A stretch of DNA of 64,000 nt from Pseudothermotoga thermarum DSM 5069 (lineage in GTDB: Bacteria > Thermotogota > Thermotogae > Thermotogales > DSM-5069). Made by a program: the position numbers and the translations under genes. The stretch is from positions 1,414,014 through 1,478,013 of the forward strand of contig NC_015707.1 of the NCBI RefSeq assembly GCF_000217815.1, in the 5' to 3' direction. The stretch's first letter is position 1; each line of letters starts with the position of its first letter. The notes under the pieces were generated by a model. That model was not told where the DNA came from, searched no databases, and was given only the letters and a program-made list of their open reading frames with translations. This document shows, piece after piece, positions 34,484 through 44,993 of this stretch.

Positions 34484-36361
34484 ATGAGATCGTTGAAAGG
34501 CTGGGCTTACTATGTGGGATATTTCGCATTGGTAGCTCTTGGGATTTTTCATCTTTACACCGCTATATTTGGTACTTTTGAAGCTTATTTGCAAAGGAGT
34601 ATTCATCTTTTATTTGCTCTCCCTCTAGTGTTTGTGTACTTTCCCTTTTCGAAGAAAAGCCCAAAAGATAGAGTTCCTTGGTACGACTGGATATTGGTTT
34701 TTGTGTCCGCTCTTCCTTGCTTGTACGCCGTCTTAAATTACGAGAGAATAATCTACAGGATAGTTCAAGTTGAAATTGTGAGACCAGAAGAATTGATATT
34801 TGGCATAATTCTTGTTGTCACACTTCTTGAGGCAACTAGACGGGTTGTAGGACTTGCCCTAACAATACTTGCCTCGGCAATGATTTTGTACATGTACCTT
34901 GGCCATTTGCTTCCTGGCCAATGGAAGGGTATGTACGTTTCTTTTGATAGAATCATCGAACATCTTTACCTAACTGGTGAAGGAATTTTCTCCACGCCTT
35001 TAGGTGTTTCTGCGACAATTGTTATGATTTTTCTCATTTTCGGCGGTTTTCTTGAAAAAAGTGGGACAGGGAATTATTTCATGGATCTGGCCAAAGCTGT
35101 TGCAGGAAAGACCGCTGGAGGACCTGCCAAGATAGCTGTCATTAGCTCTGGATTGTTTGGTAGCATATCTGGATCGGCTGTTGCAAATGTTTACGCCACC
35201 GGAACGTTCACTATACCAATGATGAAACAACTAGGGTTTCAACCAACTTTTGCTGGTGCCGTTGAAGCTGTTGCAAGCTCAGGTGGGCAAATAATGCCTC
35301 CCGTTATGGGTGCAGCGGCCTTCATAATGGCATCTTTTTTGGGTATTCCATACAGTAAAATAATCGTTGCTGCTTTTATACCAGCTTTGCTTTATTATTT
35401 CGGAGCGTACATAATGGTTCACCTACGTGCAAAAAAGCTAAATTTGAAAGGATTATCCGAAGAATTGATACCTAGCATAAAAAGTGTTTTAAAAAATATA
35501 TACATCATTCTTCCAATTGTGGTGCTTGTCGTAATGATATTACGCGGTTATACTCCAATGCGGGCAGCTATTGCAAGTATCGCAACTTGTTGGCTTGTTT
35601 CTTTACTCAACAAAGGAAGGAGAATGGGACCAAAACAAATCCTCGATGCTATCTACCTTGGCTCAAAGAATGTCTTCGTCGTTGCCATAGCCTGTGCCAC
35701 AGCTGGGATTGTGGTTGGTGCGGTGAGCCTGACAGGAGTCGGGTTTAAAATCGTCAGCCTCATTTTCTCGTTAGCTGGTAACAATCCATTTATGGCTCTT
35801 GTTATGGTGGCAATACTTTCGCTGATACTTGGCATGGGACTTCCAACAACTGCAGCGTACATCGTTGCCTCGGCTTTGGCAGTTCCTGCACTGATAAAAT
35901 TCGGCTTTTCCCCGCTTTCCTCTCACATGTTCGTTTTTTACTTTGCGGTTTTCTCGGCGATAACACCACCTGTTGCTTTGGCAGCATACGCGGCAAGTTC
36001 GATAAGTGGAGCTTCACCAAATGAAACCGGTTTTCAGGCTTTAAAACTTGGGATTATCGCTATTTTATTGCCCTTTGCTTTCTGCTACGATAAAGCGTTT
36101 TTGATGCAATCAACCCCATTCATGAACTTGTTTGCGCTTATTTCTGGCATTTGTGCTGCTTTGATGCTCGGCACGGGTATCGAAGGCTACCTTGAAGGGC
36201 ACATCAATCTTGCCACTCGCTTTGCGCTGATCTTGTTGGGACTTCTTTCACTTTGTGCGTGGATACCGATTCGTTTGATCGGATTAACAGTTGGTATTGC
36301 TCTACTTTTGCTTCTTTATCATAGGTTGAGAAAAGAAAAAAATGCTGAAAAAGCTATTTGA
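34484..36361 (+). CDS. TRAP transporter permease, fused DctQ-DctM (4TM/12TM)
   Basis: 625 residues with about 16 helices. The first ~170 correspond to the small DctQ-like subunit, the rest to DctM (SGSAVANVYATGTFTIPMMK, SSGGQIMPPVMGAAAFIMA, LGMGLPTTAAYIVASALA). Fusion of the two is standard for TAXI-type TRAP systems. It uses a sodium or proton gradient to import the acid captured by the receptor. ATG 34484 follows TTGGAGGG. The frame is intact although the receptor gene carries a stop. Confidence 0.93.
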   Translation: MRSLKGWAYYVGYFALVALGIFHLYTAIFGTFEAYLQRSIHLLFALPLVFVYFPFSKKSPKDRVPWYDWILVFVSALPCLYAVLNYERIIYRIVQVEIVRPEELIFGIILVVTLLEATRRVVGLALTILASAMILYMYLGHLLPGQWKGMYVSFDRIIEHLYLTGEGIFSTPLGVSATIVMIFLIFGGFLEKSGTGNYFMDLAKAVAGKTAGGPAKIAVISSGLFGSISGSAVANVYATGTFTIPMMKQLGFQPTFAGAVEAVASSGGQIMPPVMGAAAFIMASFLGIPYSKIIVAAFIPALLYYFGAYIMVHLRAKKLNLKGLSEELIPSIKSVLKNIYIILPIVVLVVMILRGYTPMRAAIASIATCWLVSLLNKGRRMGPKQILDAIYLGSKNVFVVAIACATAGIVVGAVSLTGVGFKIVSLIFSLAGNNPFMALVMVAILSLILGMGLPTTAAYIVASALAVPALIKFGFSPLSSHMFVFYFAVFSAITPPVALAAYAASSISGASPNETGFQALKLGIIAILLPFAFCYDKAFLMQSTPFMNLFALISGICAALMLGTGIEGYLEGHINLATRFALILLGLLSLCAWIPIRLIGLTVGIALLLLLYHRLRKEKNAEKAI

Positions 36362-36385
36362 CTTTTTCCCTATTTGGAGTATAAT
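36358..36385 (+). promoter_or_regulatory. promoter of the cold-shock gene
   Basis: TTGACT (36358-36363), 16-base spacer, TATAAT (36380-36385). The -35 overlaps the stop codon of the TRAP permease. A ~39-base leader precedes the start. Confidence 0.7.
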
Positions 36386-36430
36386 GGGATAGCCCGATGA
36401 GGGTAGTTCTTTTTAAGGAGGAGTTGTAAG

Positions 36431-36631
36431 ATGAAAGGTACAGTTAAGTGGTTTGACCCCAAAAAGGGGTACGGTTTCATAACCAAGAAGGAGGGTGGAG
36501 ATGTTTTCGTCCATTGGTCGGCAATCGAAATGGACGGCTTCAAAACCCTCAAGGAAGGTCAGGAAGTAGAGTTTGAGATCCAAAACGGTCCAAAAGGACC
36601 ACAGGCAGCACATGTTAAAGTTATAAAGTAA
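36431..36631 (+). CDS. csp: cold-shock domain protein
   Basis: 66 residues, a single cold-shock domain: [17 protein letters not shown] (RNP1) and [13 protein letters not shown] (RNP2, with Trp in place of the usual Phe/His-rich end). It binds single-stranded RNA/DNA and acts as an RNA chaperone, even in thermophiles. Strong AAGGAGGAG ahead of the ATG, own promoter and own terminator: a highly expressed monocistronic gene. Confidence 0.95.
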   Translation: MKGTVKWFDPKKGYGFITKKEGGDVFVHWSAIEMDGFKTLKEGQEVEFEIQNGPKGPQAAHVKVIK

Positions 36632-36656
36632 GCTTGTTTTGCAAACCTGACCATAA

Positions 36657-36686
36657 TAAAACCCCGGCTGATGCCGGGGTTTTTTA
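36657..36686 (+). terminator. bidirectional terminator between csp and the barrel gene
   Basis: ACCCCGGC (36661-36668) pairs with GCCGGGGT (36673-36680) around TGAT, flanked by A-run and T-run, so it can stop transcription from both sides. Confidence 0.9.
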
Positions 36687-36700
36687 TTTTCGATGTCTTT

Positions 36701-37225
36701 TTAGAACCTAACGTTGAGCAAGGCTCCAACTGGAATTGTTGTAGCGCTTCTTTTGTCTTTGTAGGTTCTCATCTCAATTCCTGCACCAACACCAAATTTG
36801 AAGTCAACTAGGTCGAAGGTATAGTACAAACCTATACCGACAACGTAACCAAGGGCATCAAATTTTGTGAAGTTTGGAACAGACAAACCACCGTAACCTT
36901 TGAAGGTCAAGCCCGAAAAGTCATCGATTGGCAGGAAGTATTTTGCAACTACTAGAAGGTCCAAAGTCATTTTTGTTTGAGAAGCTTCAGGCAAAAAATC
37001 TTCAACGCCTTTTAGAAAGTAAGCTAAACCGACCCCACCACCGATTTCTACTCCTTCGGCAACTTCAAACATGGCTGCTCCACCAAAAGTTAGGTAAGTT
37101 AAAGATGCCGCATCTGTTGGTGATGCACTCAAAGTGAAGTGATACGCACCAAAGACGTCCAAGTTGACAGCCGCAAATGCTGCGACAGATACCAAGACAA
37201 CTGCAAATACCAAAAGTTTTTTCAT
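36701..37225 (-). CDS. outer-membrane (toga) beta-barrel protein
   Basis: 174 residues: signal peptide (LLVFAVVLVSVAAFA), then alternating hydrophobic strands with Gly turns (GVEIGGGVGLAYFL, ALGYVVGIGLYYTF, FKFGVGAGIEMRTY) and a C-terminal LLNVRF ending in Phe, the outer-membrane sorting signature. An OmpW/OmpA-like eight-stranded porin fold is likely; specific function unknown. GGAGGGC precedes the ATG. It follows the GH4 gene with ~40 bases between. Confidence 0.72.
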   Translation of the reverse strand: MKKLLVFAVVLVSVAAFAAVNLDVFGAYHFTLSASPTDAASLTYLTFGGAAMFEVAEGVEIGGGVGLAYFLKGVEDFLPEASQTKMTLDLLVVAKYFLPIDDFSGLTFKGYGGLSVPNFTKFDALGYVVGIGLYYTFDLVDFKFGVGAGIEMRTYKDKRSATTIPVGALLNVRF

Positions 37226-37267
37226 ACTTCAGCCCTCCTTTTGAAAATATCTCTTGATGAAAGTATA

Positions 37268-38713
<1,446 letters not shown>

Positions 38714-38834
38714 CTAATTTACCTCCTTTGAAAAGCGTTTGCGTAACATTTCACAATTTGAATTATATCACGGTGAAGTTGTGGCGAAAACAAAAAGAAG
38801 ATTGTTAATTTTGATGGCAATTTCATTTTGTAAC

Positions 38835-38863
38835 TTGACAATAATAACTTTTGCCATTATTCT
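38835..38863 (+). promoter_or_regulatory. promoter of the cytochrome b5-like operon
   Basis: Perfect TTGACA (38835-38840), 17-base spacer, TATTCT (38858-38863); about 30 bases of leader before the ribosome site. Confidence 0.65.
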
Positions 38864-38900
38864 TTAACTTAGAAAATCCCTACAAAGGAGGTATGAATTT

Positions 38901-39878
38901 ATGAAACGTCTTTCTATCATCGGCATTCTAACGGCTGTTGCTTTTCTTGTTTTTGCCGCGCCAACTTTGGACAAATTCGATGTGACAAAGTTCAACGGAG
39001 AGTACATGATAATAAGCCTTAAAACTTTGCTTGAAACGCCCAACTACGTTTCAGTTGAAGGAGTTGTTTACGCGTTTGAGCATCCAAAGAAATTTTTGAC
39101 AAGACAGGAAGTTGATCCTTCAAAACTCACAGATGACAACTTTGTTGGAATTCTTGGAATAACCATTGACGAGCTTAAAAAGTACAATGGCAAAGACGGT
39201 CCAGCAATGGTTGCAGTAAACGGGATAGTTTACGATGTATCTTGGTCAAGGCTTTGGAAGGACGGAACGCATGCCAATCGTCACAACGCTGGAGAAGAAC
39301 TGACGCACGATATAGTCAAGCTCTCACCCCACGGTGTCAAAAAGCTTGAAGGTTTCAAACCTTTTGGAATACTAGTTTTTACACCACAGCAACTTCAAAA
39401 ATACAACGGTAAAGGCGGAGCAAAATCTTACGCGGCAGTTCTTGGCGTTGTATACGATATGAGTCAATCTCAAACGGTAAAAGATGGTGTTCATTACGCA
39501 TATCCAATGGGTAATGAATTGACTTATGAAATTTCCCAAAGGCCAGGACACGTTGAGCTTTTGAAAAGATCACACATTTATCCAATAGGTTTGTTGGTCT
39601 TTGACGAAGAAAACTTGTCCATATACGATGGAACAAAAGTTAAAGCGATAGTAAGAGCAGGGGAACTTTTCAAATCTTTCATAATGGTTGGAAACAAAGT
39701 CTACGATGTCACCCAAGTTGCCGATTGGAGAAACAGGCTAAATTTGGATTCAGCTGCACCCGCAGGAAAAGATTACACAACGCAGTTTGAATGTGAGCTT
39801 GGACCGTCGTGTGGGCATGATCATCCGGACGTCGAGGTTCTTAAAGACATTCCAGTTGTAGGGTATAGAATATGGTAG
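38901..39878 (+). CDS. exported protein with tandem cytochrome b5-like heme-binding domains
   Basis: 325 residues: a signal peptide, a ~60-residue first segment, then b5-like repeats: LKKYNGKDGPAMVAVNGIVYDV (residues ~93-115) with HANRHNAGEEL and SPHGVKKL; LQKYNGKGGAKSYAAVLGVVYD with GVHYAYPMGNEL and RPGHVELL; and a third, divergent one with IMVGNKVYDV and CGHDHPDVEVL. The His pairs of repeat 1 match b5 axial ligands; repeats 2 and 3 differ. AAAGGAGG precedes the ATG. The stop overlaps the next gene, a membrane cytochrome-like protein. Confidence 0.82.
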   Translation: MKRLSIIGILTAVAFLVFAAPTLDKFDVTKFNGEYMIISLKTLLETPNYVSVEGVVYAFEHPKKFLTRQEVDPSKLTDDNFVGILGITIDELKKYNGKDGPAMVAVNGIVYDVSWSRLWKDGTHANRHNAGEELTHDIVKLSPHGVKKLEGFKPFGILVFTPQQLQKYNGKGGAKSYAAVLGVVYDMSQSQTVKDGVHYAYPMGNELTYEISQRPGHVELLKRSHIYPIGLLVFDEENLSIYDGTKVKAIVRAGELFKSFIMVGNKVYDVTQVADWRNRLNLDSAAPAGKDYTTQFECELGPSCGHDHPDVEVLKDIPVVGYRIW

Positions 39879-40238
39879 CTTACAAAGTCTTTGCTTGGAT
39901 AAGTGTGGTGCTTCTTTTTTACAATTTTTCGTTGTTTCCCGTGAAGCGCTTGTTGAAGAAAAATAAAAAGGCCGCAAAGTTCTTAAGATACGGATCGATT
40001 ATTCCATAGGTACACTGGTATTGCTCTGCTTATAACTGGTATAACACACGGCTATCTTGCGTTAAGAGGACTTTACTGGCACACCGGGTTATTGCTGTGG
40101 CTCGGTGTGCTTGTTCTTTTCGTTTATTATCTGCTTAGGAAATTTCTGAAACAACGTTGGTTATTTTTGCATCGACTCACTGATTTCATTGTGATCGGCC
40201 TTTTCTTTTTTCACTTTTTCTTTCCTTGGATTTTCTAA
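39872..40238 (+). pseudogene. b561/ferric-reductase-like membrane protein, one frameshift
   Basis: From ATG 39872 (overlapping the b5-like stop) one frame gives an N-terminal helix and KRLLKKNKKAAKFLRYG, then stops at TAG. Removing one base near 39993 continues into LFHRYTGIALLITGITHGYL, GLYWHTGLLLWLG, FLHRLTDFIVIGLFFFHFFF, ending at 40238. The His residues spaced on four helices are the heme-b pattern of b561/ferric-reductase transmembrane proteins. The pair suggests electrons moving across the membrane to the exported b5-like protein. Small family size (~120 residues) fits. Confidence 0.72.
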
Positions 40239-40270
40239 AATTGTGGCAAAATAGTTTCAGGGGATAGCCA

Positions 40271-40753
40271 ATGTGGTTTAAAGACGAAAAGATGATGCGA
40301 AACCTGAAAATAAATTGTTGGTTCTTGTGGACAGCTACAGTCGTGATAACGATGATTTTGTTTTTTGGAACACAAAGTGAAACAAATTTATTGGATAGGT
40401 TCCTTCCGTTTGTTGTTTTGGTGCCCATTGTAACAATCTCAACGGTTGTGACTTTTCAATATAAAAATTATTCTCAAGGCATTTTTCTGAGTGATTATGA
40501 AATAATTCTGCCAGGAATTAAACAACATCGTATAGAAGCCCCAAAACTAAAGAAAATTGTGGTTGTGGACCAGCGGACAAAATCTGGCAGACAATTTTTG
40601 CTCAAATTTTATGTGCAGGAAAGATCGTTTCCCTACTCAGTGACTTTTTCTTCAGATTCTGTTAGACGTGAGATTTTGACGATGATGAAAGATTTTCTCA
40701 AAGAATTAACCATTGAGGACAAAACTATCAAGAAAAAAGGTCAGCCAACATAG
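40271..40753 (+). CDS. two-helix membrane protein of unknown function
   Basis: 160 residues: two adjacent helices (INCWFLWTATVVITMILFF and FVVLVPIVTISTVVTF) followed by a ~90-residue cytoplasmic domain with beta-type sequence that resembles PH-like bacterial domains only in layout. No motif recognised. ATG 40271 follows AGGGGATAGCC. Its 3' end overlaps the convergent radical SAM gene by 13 bases. Confidence 0.55.
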   Translation: MWFKDEKMMRNLKINCWFLWTATVVITMILFFGTQSETNLLDRFLPFVVLVPIVTISTVVTFQYKNYSQGIFLSDYEIILPGIKQHRIEAPKLKKIVVVDQRTKSGRQFLLKFYVQERSFPYSVTFSSDSVRREILTMMKDFLKELTIEDKTIKKKGQPT

Positions 40754-41670
40754 CTGTAAGCTTCAGGAAGTTTTCCCTTTTCCAGAAGATGTCTTTGAAC
40801 ATACTGTCCACAGTTACTTCCAATCTTGTTCTCTTCAAGCTCTCCAACGCTTAAGATGATCTCATAGCCGGCTTTTGAAAGATTTTCCACAAAGTCTTTG
40901 TGTGTTATCGGCATGCCAGTGAGAACATCCACGTCTGAGACTATAGAATTTTTGATCGCATTGTAGGTAGGATTCACCGGTGTTATCTTGATGAGAAATT
41001 TTTTAGGATCAAAAAACCTTTTTATAACCTCAGGATCTAGTTTGTAATCTTTAGCAACAGCGAAGTTCAAGGTAATTTTCCTGTCTTTAGAGCACACGAA
41101 TCTTTCCCCATACTTTGCTATTTTCTCCAAAGACCACTTTGCAACCGGCATGATTTTATCGCGTTGAGTTTCATCAGTTGAGTGAATTGAAAACTGCAGT
41201 TGAAATCTTCCAAGATAATGCTTGTTTTTCACTTCGATGAGCTTTTCAAAGAATTTGTCTGTTCCTAGGGGAGCTATCGTTGAAATCGATGGAATCAAAT
41301 TTTCATAGTGGGATATTTTTTCCAAAACCTCTAAGACATTTTCGTTGAACGCAGGTTCACCAACTCTTGCGAACTGTATCTTGAACTTTTTGGTATCCAC
41401 CTTTCCAGATGGAAAGTAATATCCAATCAAAAACTCTATTTGTTCTAGAATGTCTTGGGTTGTAAGCTTTCCGTGATAGTACCCTCCAGCATCGCACATA
41501 GGACATCCCACCGGACAACCTACGAGTGTTGAGACTATCAAAACCCATTTTTCACTTCGACTCAACGGTGGTTGAAGTGATTGGACAAATTCAACCAATT
41601 TTCCAGAGGATGTTTCTCCAACAAAAACCGTTGCAAGATCGTCTTTACCGTATTTTGCAAGTATCTTCAA
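40741..41670 (-). CDS. RlmN/Cfr-like radical SAM protein lacking the N-terminal accessory domain
   Basis: 309 residues. The radical SAM cluster motif is CPVGCPMCD (CxxxCxxC). Further RlmN features: GEPAFNENVL, FSIHSTDETQRDKIMP and a C-terminal NCGQYV matching the AACGQL Cys that forms the protein-RNA adduct in RlmN. The ~90-residue helical N-domain of true RlmN is replaced by a shorter stretch. It may methylate an RNA adenosine or another substrate. The start overlaps the flavoprotein stop by four bases (ATGA), so the operon is translationally coupled. Confidence 0.82.
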   Translation of the reverse strand: MKILAKYGKDDLATVFVGETSSGKLVEFVQSLQPPLSRSEKWVLIVSTLVGCPVGCPMCDAGGYYHGKLTTQDILEQIEFLIGYYFPSGKVDTKKFKIQFARVGEPAFNENVLEVLEKISHYENLIPSISTIAPLGTDKFFEKLIEVKNKHYLGRFQLQFSIHSTDETQRDKIMPVAKWSLEKIAKYGERFVCSKDRKITLNFAVAKDYKLDPEVIKRFFDPKKFLIKITPVNPTYNAIKNSIVSDVDVLTGMPITHKDFVENLSKAGYEIILSVGELEENKIGSNCGQYVQRHLLEKGKLPEAYSYVG

Positions 41671-42458
41671 CTTTCACGCACCTCCATAACTATTCGCATA
41701 GCCGTTTCTATAGCGCTTCCAATGGCTATGCTCATCTGTCTAAAACCACCGCGAGCATCCCCAACGATGTACTGATTGTTGGAGCTTTCCTTGATGAAAG
41801 AAAGATTAGGCTTTCTTCCTATGGATATCAACAATGCATCGAAATCGTAGATTTCCCTTTCTGTTTCTACTTTCAAACCAGGTGATACTCGCAAAATTGG
41901 TTCTTCCTCATGATAAATTATGCCAGCATTCTTTGCACATTCGACCAACTTTGGCACAGCTTTAACGGTTTTCCCACGGTTGAATATGTGGACGAATTTT
42001 ACTCCGTTTTCTTTTGCTTTCAAGGCTGAATCGAAAGCCACATCGCCGGCACCGTAAATTGCAAGACATTTGATTCCTTTTGGTAGAAACCTATACTCAT
42101 AGACGACGTTTTGATCTACTTCGAATTCCAAAATTTTTACCGGTACAGTACCGCTGGCAATTATGAGTTTATCAAATTCATAAACGTTTGTGTTTGTTTT
42201 GACGGTTGTGCCATGAACTTCAAATACTTCCTGAAGCACCACTTTAACAGGGCTTTCCATAAGCCTAGCTTTGAGAATTTGAGCAATTTCCTCGCCTGAA
42301 AGCGGATGGAATACCGGAAAATTTTCAACCTTCCAAGCGTTGATTATCAAGCCACCAATGGTGTCCTTTTCAAACAGCGTGACATCGAAGTTGTACCTTG
42401 AGAGAAAAAGTGCAGCCGAAATTCCCGCAGGTCCTGCTCCTACGACTCCAACGTGCAT
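41667..42458 (-). CDS. thioredoxin-reductase-like flavoprotein without CxxC
   Basis: 263 residues: FAD-binding VGVVGAGPAGISAALFLSRY at the N-terminus, NAD(P)-binding IYGAGDVAFDSALKAKENG in the middle and GDARGGFRQMSIAIGSA near the C-terminus. The layout is thioredoxin-reductase-like but shorter than usual (~310) and without the redox CxxC pair, so it cannot reduce thioredoxin in the standard way; a ferredoxin/NAD(P)H electron-transfer role is likelier. It overlaps both neighbours and could feed electrons to the radical SAM partner (inference). Confidence 0.82.
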   Translation of the reverse strand: MHVGVVGAGPAGISAALFLSRYNFDVTLFEKDTIGGLIINAWKVENFPVFHPLSGEEIAQILKARLMESPVKVVLQEVFEVHGTTVKTNTNVYEFDKLIIASGTVPVKILEFEVDQNVVYEYRFLPKGIKCLAIYGAGDVAFDSALKAKENGVKFVHIFNRGKTVKAVPKLVECAKNAGIIYHEEEPILRVSPGLKVETEREIYDFDALLISIGRKPNLSFIKESSNNQYIVGDARGGFRQMSIAIGSAIETAMRIVMEVRES

Positions 42459-43009
42459 ATTACATCGTCGGCCTTACAAATGACCGCAAAACCATGGGCA
42501 AGGTTTTTGAGCGATGCAAAGTGGTACCAATCGTTTTTATCCCATGTGGCATCCTCAACCACAACAACTTCAAAGCCTTTCACAAAAGCACTGCGAGCCG
42601 TTGTTTCAACGCAAAGATGCGTCATAACACCGGTTAAAACCACTTGTTCAACTTTGTTACTCAACAAGATTTCCTCAAGATCTGTTCCATAGAAAGCGTC
42701 GTAAGTGTTTTTGAACAAGATTTTCGTTGGTTCAACGTTCAGTGAAAACCTTGCAAATTCTTGGCCAATTTCGTTTCCCCACCATTCTTTCATCATTCTG
42801 CTTGCTCCAACGTGAATTGTTGCTATCACCAAATAGCCAAGTTGGAAAAATTTTCTTGAAAGAGTTTCCATTTTTGGTATCACATTCTCAACACCAGATA
42901 GATAAGCTGGCGAAGATTTATCGCAGAAATAGTTTTGCATATCGATTATCAAAAGAGCAGGTTTGGACAAATTCAATTTGTGTTTTTTAGTTTCCTCAAA
43001 GAAAAACAT
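42440..43009 (-). CDS. isochorismatase-like cysteine hydrolase
   Basis: 189 residues of the isochorismatase/nicotinamidase fold: ALLIIDMQNYFC (catalytic Asp) and VVLTGVMTHLCVETTARSA (nucleophile Cys after a cis-peptide). Members cleave amides such as nicotinamide, ureidoacrylate or N-carbamoyl compounds; which one cannot be told. First gene of the three-gene operon, overlapping the flavoprotein gene by 19 bases. Confidence 0.88.
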   Translation of the reverse strand: MFFFEETKKHKLNLSKPALLIIDMQNYFCDKSSPAYLSGVENVIPKMETLSRKFFQLGYLVIATIHVGASRMMKEWWGNEIGQEFARFSLNVEPTKILFKNTYDAFYGTDLEEILLSNKVEQVVLTGVMTHLCVETTARSAFVKGFEVVVVEDATWDKNDWYHFASLKNLAHGFAVICKADDVICTLES

Positions 43010-43166
43010 TCAGATCACCGAGGCAATTTTACAATTCATTTTGATTAAAAGTCAACACCACAATGGTCAAGCCTTACGTTTCTTAAAAGAAATCTAACGG
43101 TAACATAAATTTACAAAATAAGGCGCTAAAATTAAAAGCGTAAATCAAAGCCGTGGGTGAAGTAAA

Positions 43167-43994
43167 ATGAGGGGTGGAGTCTTAAGGGGCTTAATTTTGA
43201 TATTCGGAACAATTTTAATTTTGCTGAGCTTCTTTCAACCTGTAGTTGGTTGGATATTATTTCTAAACTTGCTAGACCTTTCTCTGAGATTTCTGATATA
43301 TTCCCTTCTTCCTTTTTCAAAATTTTCACTGCTTCGTTTTGGTGTACTTCTGCTTGCATACTCGAAGGTTTTTTCACTTTTTTCACATCCGCATTTTCAC
43401 CTTGTTGAATCCATTCTAGGCATAGCTGGTGTAGGAGTTTGTGTAGTCAATTTGATTTTGTTTCTCAGCGATGATCTTAACAAACGGCTTTTGGATGTAG
43501 CAACAAAAGATTCGCTTACAGGGCTTATGAATCGCTACAGCTTTTTGACACAGGCGCAAAAGCTTTTGAAGCAACTTGAGGCAAAAAATCAACCTGTAGC
43601 TGTTGTATTTATTGATCTCAACAGATTCAAAATGGTCAATGACGAACACGGTCACAAAGTTGGTGACAAAGTTTTAGAGGTAATAGGAAAAAGGCTTAAA
43701 AATGCCGTCAAAACGTCGGACTTGGTCGGGAGGCTTGGGGGAGACGAGTTCGGCATATTTGTACAAAACGCCGATAGAGATCAAGCAAAACAAATTGTCG
43801 ATAGAGTCTTGCAACTCATTCTTCAACCCATTGTTATCGATGGTCAAGTTTTCAACATAAGTGCATGCGCTGGTGTTGCAATTTTCCCGGAAGATGGAAA
43901 AACTTTGGAGGAACTCATAGAAAAAGCAGATCGTGAAATGTATCGTGTAAAATCACTTTTGACCTCCGAAATTTGTACTTCCCAAAGTGAATGA
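43167..43994 (+). CDS. membrane-anchored GGDEF diguanylate cyclase
   Basis: 275 residues: about four hydrophobic helices in the first ~105, then a GGDEF domain (TKDSLTGLMNRYSF, VFIDLNRFKMVNDEHGH, RLGGDEFGIF). The active-site motif is intact, and the I-site-like position reads KTSD, not RxxD, so feedback inhibition may be lost. It would make cyclic di-GMP. ATG 43167 follows GGTGAAG. 27 bases ahead of the fructokinase gene, so it may be co-transcribed with sugar genes. Confidence 0.92.
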   Translation: MRGGVLRGLILIFGTILILLSFFQPVVGWILFLNLLDLSLRFLIYSLLPFSKFSLLRFGVLLLAYSKVFSLFSHPHFHLVESILGIAGVGVCVVNLILFLSDDLNKRLLDVATKDSLTGLMNRYSFLTQAQKLLKQLEAKNQPVAVVFIDLNRFKMVNDEHGHKVGDKVLEVIGKRLKNAVKTSDLVGRLGGDEFGIFVQNADRDQAKQIVDRVLQLILQPIVIDGQVFNISACAGVAIFPEDGKTLEELIEKADREMYRVKSLLTSEICTSQSE

Positions 43995-44021
43995 CTTTTA
44001 ACATTGCCGAGGTGACCCAGC

Positions 44022-44993
44022 TTGATTTACGACGTTGTAGCACTCGGAGAGCTTTTAATCGATTTCACCCCCGCGGGATTTTCAGCCGAAGGTTATCCTG
44101 TCTATCAAATGAATCCTGGCGGTGCACCAGCAAACGTTGCCGTAGCTGTTTCAAAACTTGGTGGAAAAAGCGCTTTTATAGGGAAGGTTGGAGAAGATTA
44201 TTTTGGTTACTTTTTGAAAAAAGTTCTTGAGAAAAATGGTGTGGAAACCAAAGGCTTGAAGTTCACAGATCTATCCCCAACAACACTTACCTTTGTTCAT
44301 CTTGATGAAAAAGGAGAGAGAAGTTTTACCTTTGTGAGAAATCCAGGCGCTGATGCTCTTCTTGAAAGCGATGATGTTGATTTGAGCTTGATAGAAAACG
44401 CCAAAATCTTTCACTTTGGTTCGTTGTCTTTATCTTATCCAACCTGCAAAAAAGCCACCACGAAAGCCGTGGAGTTTGCTACAAAACTTTCAAAGCTCAT
44501 CTCTTATGATCCAAATCACAGACCAATGATTTGGAAAGATCCCAAAGTGGCAAAGCAGGTTATGGTGGAAGCTTTGAAATATGCTCACATAGTTAAGTTG
44601 TCTCAAGAAGAATTGTATTTGTTAACAAGCGAAGAAGATTTGGAAAAGGCTTTAAAAACGGTGATGAAAATGGGTACAAAGTTGGTTTTTATAACTATGG
44701 GTAGCAAAGGTTGCTATTTTGCCTTTTCAAAAGGGCAAGGTCATGTTCCTGCTTTCAACGTTAAGGTTGTCGATACAACAGGTGCTGGAGATGCTTTTTT
44801 AGGTGCTGTGCTCTATAAACTTTCAAGGGTAGAACTTTTGCCTTGGGAGTTATCGTATAAAGACATGGAACAAATTGTTAGGTTTGCCAATGCTGTAGCT
44901 GGTTTGTGCGTAACAAAACGTGGAGCAATACCGGCTTTGCCAACTTTAGAAGAAGTGGAAAGGTTTCTAGGAGGTGGACAAAGTTGTTTCTAA
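44022..44993 (+). CDS. PfkB-family sugar kinase, fructokinase-like
   Basis: 323 residues of the ribokinase/PfkB family: N-terminal GGAPANVAVAVSKLGGKSAFIGKVGEDYFG and catalytic DTTGAGDAFLGA near residue 250. Overall closest to bacterial fructokinases (ALGELLIDFTP). It phosphorylates a ketose or related sugar at the expense of ATP. TTG 44022 follows GAGGTGACC. The next gene, an aldolase, starts inside its last codons, so the two probably act in one route. Confidence 0.88.
   Translation: MIYDVVALGELLIDFTPAGFSAEGYPVYQMNPGGAPANVAVAVSKLGGKSAFIGKVGEDYFGYFLKKVLEKNGVETKGLKFTDLSPTTLTFVHLDEKGERSFTFVRNPGADALLESDDVDLSLIENAKIFHFGSLSLSYPTCKKATTKAVEFATKLSKLISYDPNHRPMIWKDPKVAKQVMVEALKYAHIVKLSQEELYLLTSEEDLEKALKTVMKMGTKLVFITMGSKGCYFAFSKGQGHVPAFNVKVVDTTGAGDAFLGAVLYKLSRVELLPWELSYKDMEQIVRFANAVAGLCVTKRGAIPALPTLEEVERFLGGGQSCF

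Noticed and set aside
38715-38760. A LacI-type operator near GTTACGCAAACGC upstream of the GH4 gene
   Set aside because: The arms are not a convincing palindrome, and no LacI-family regulator is in the window.
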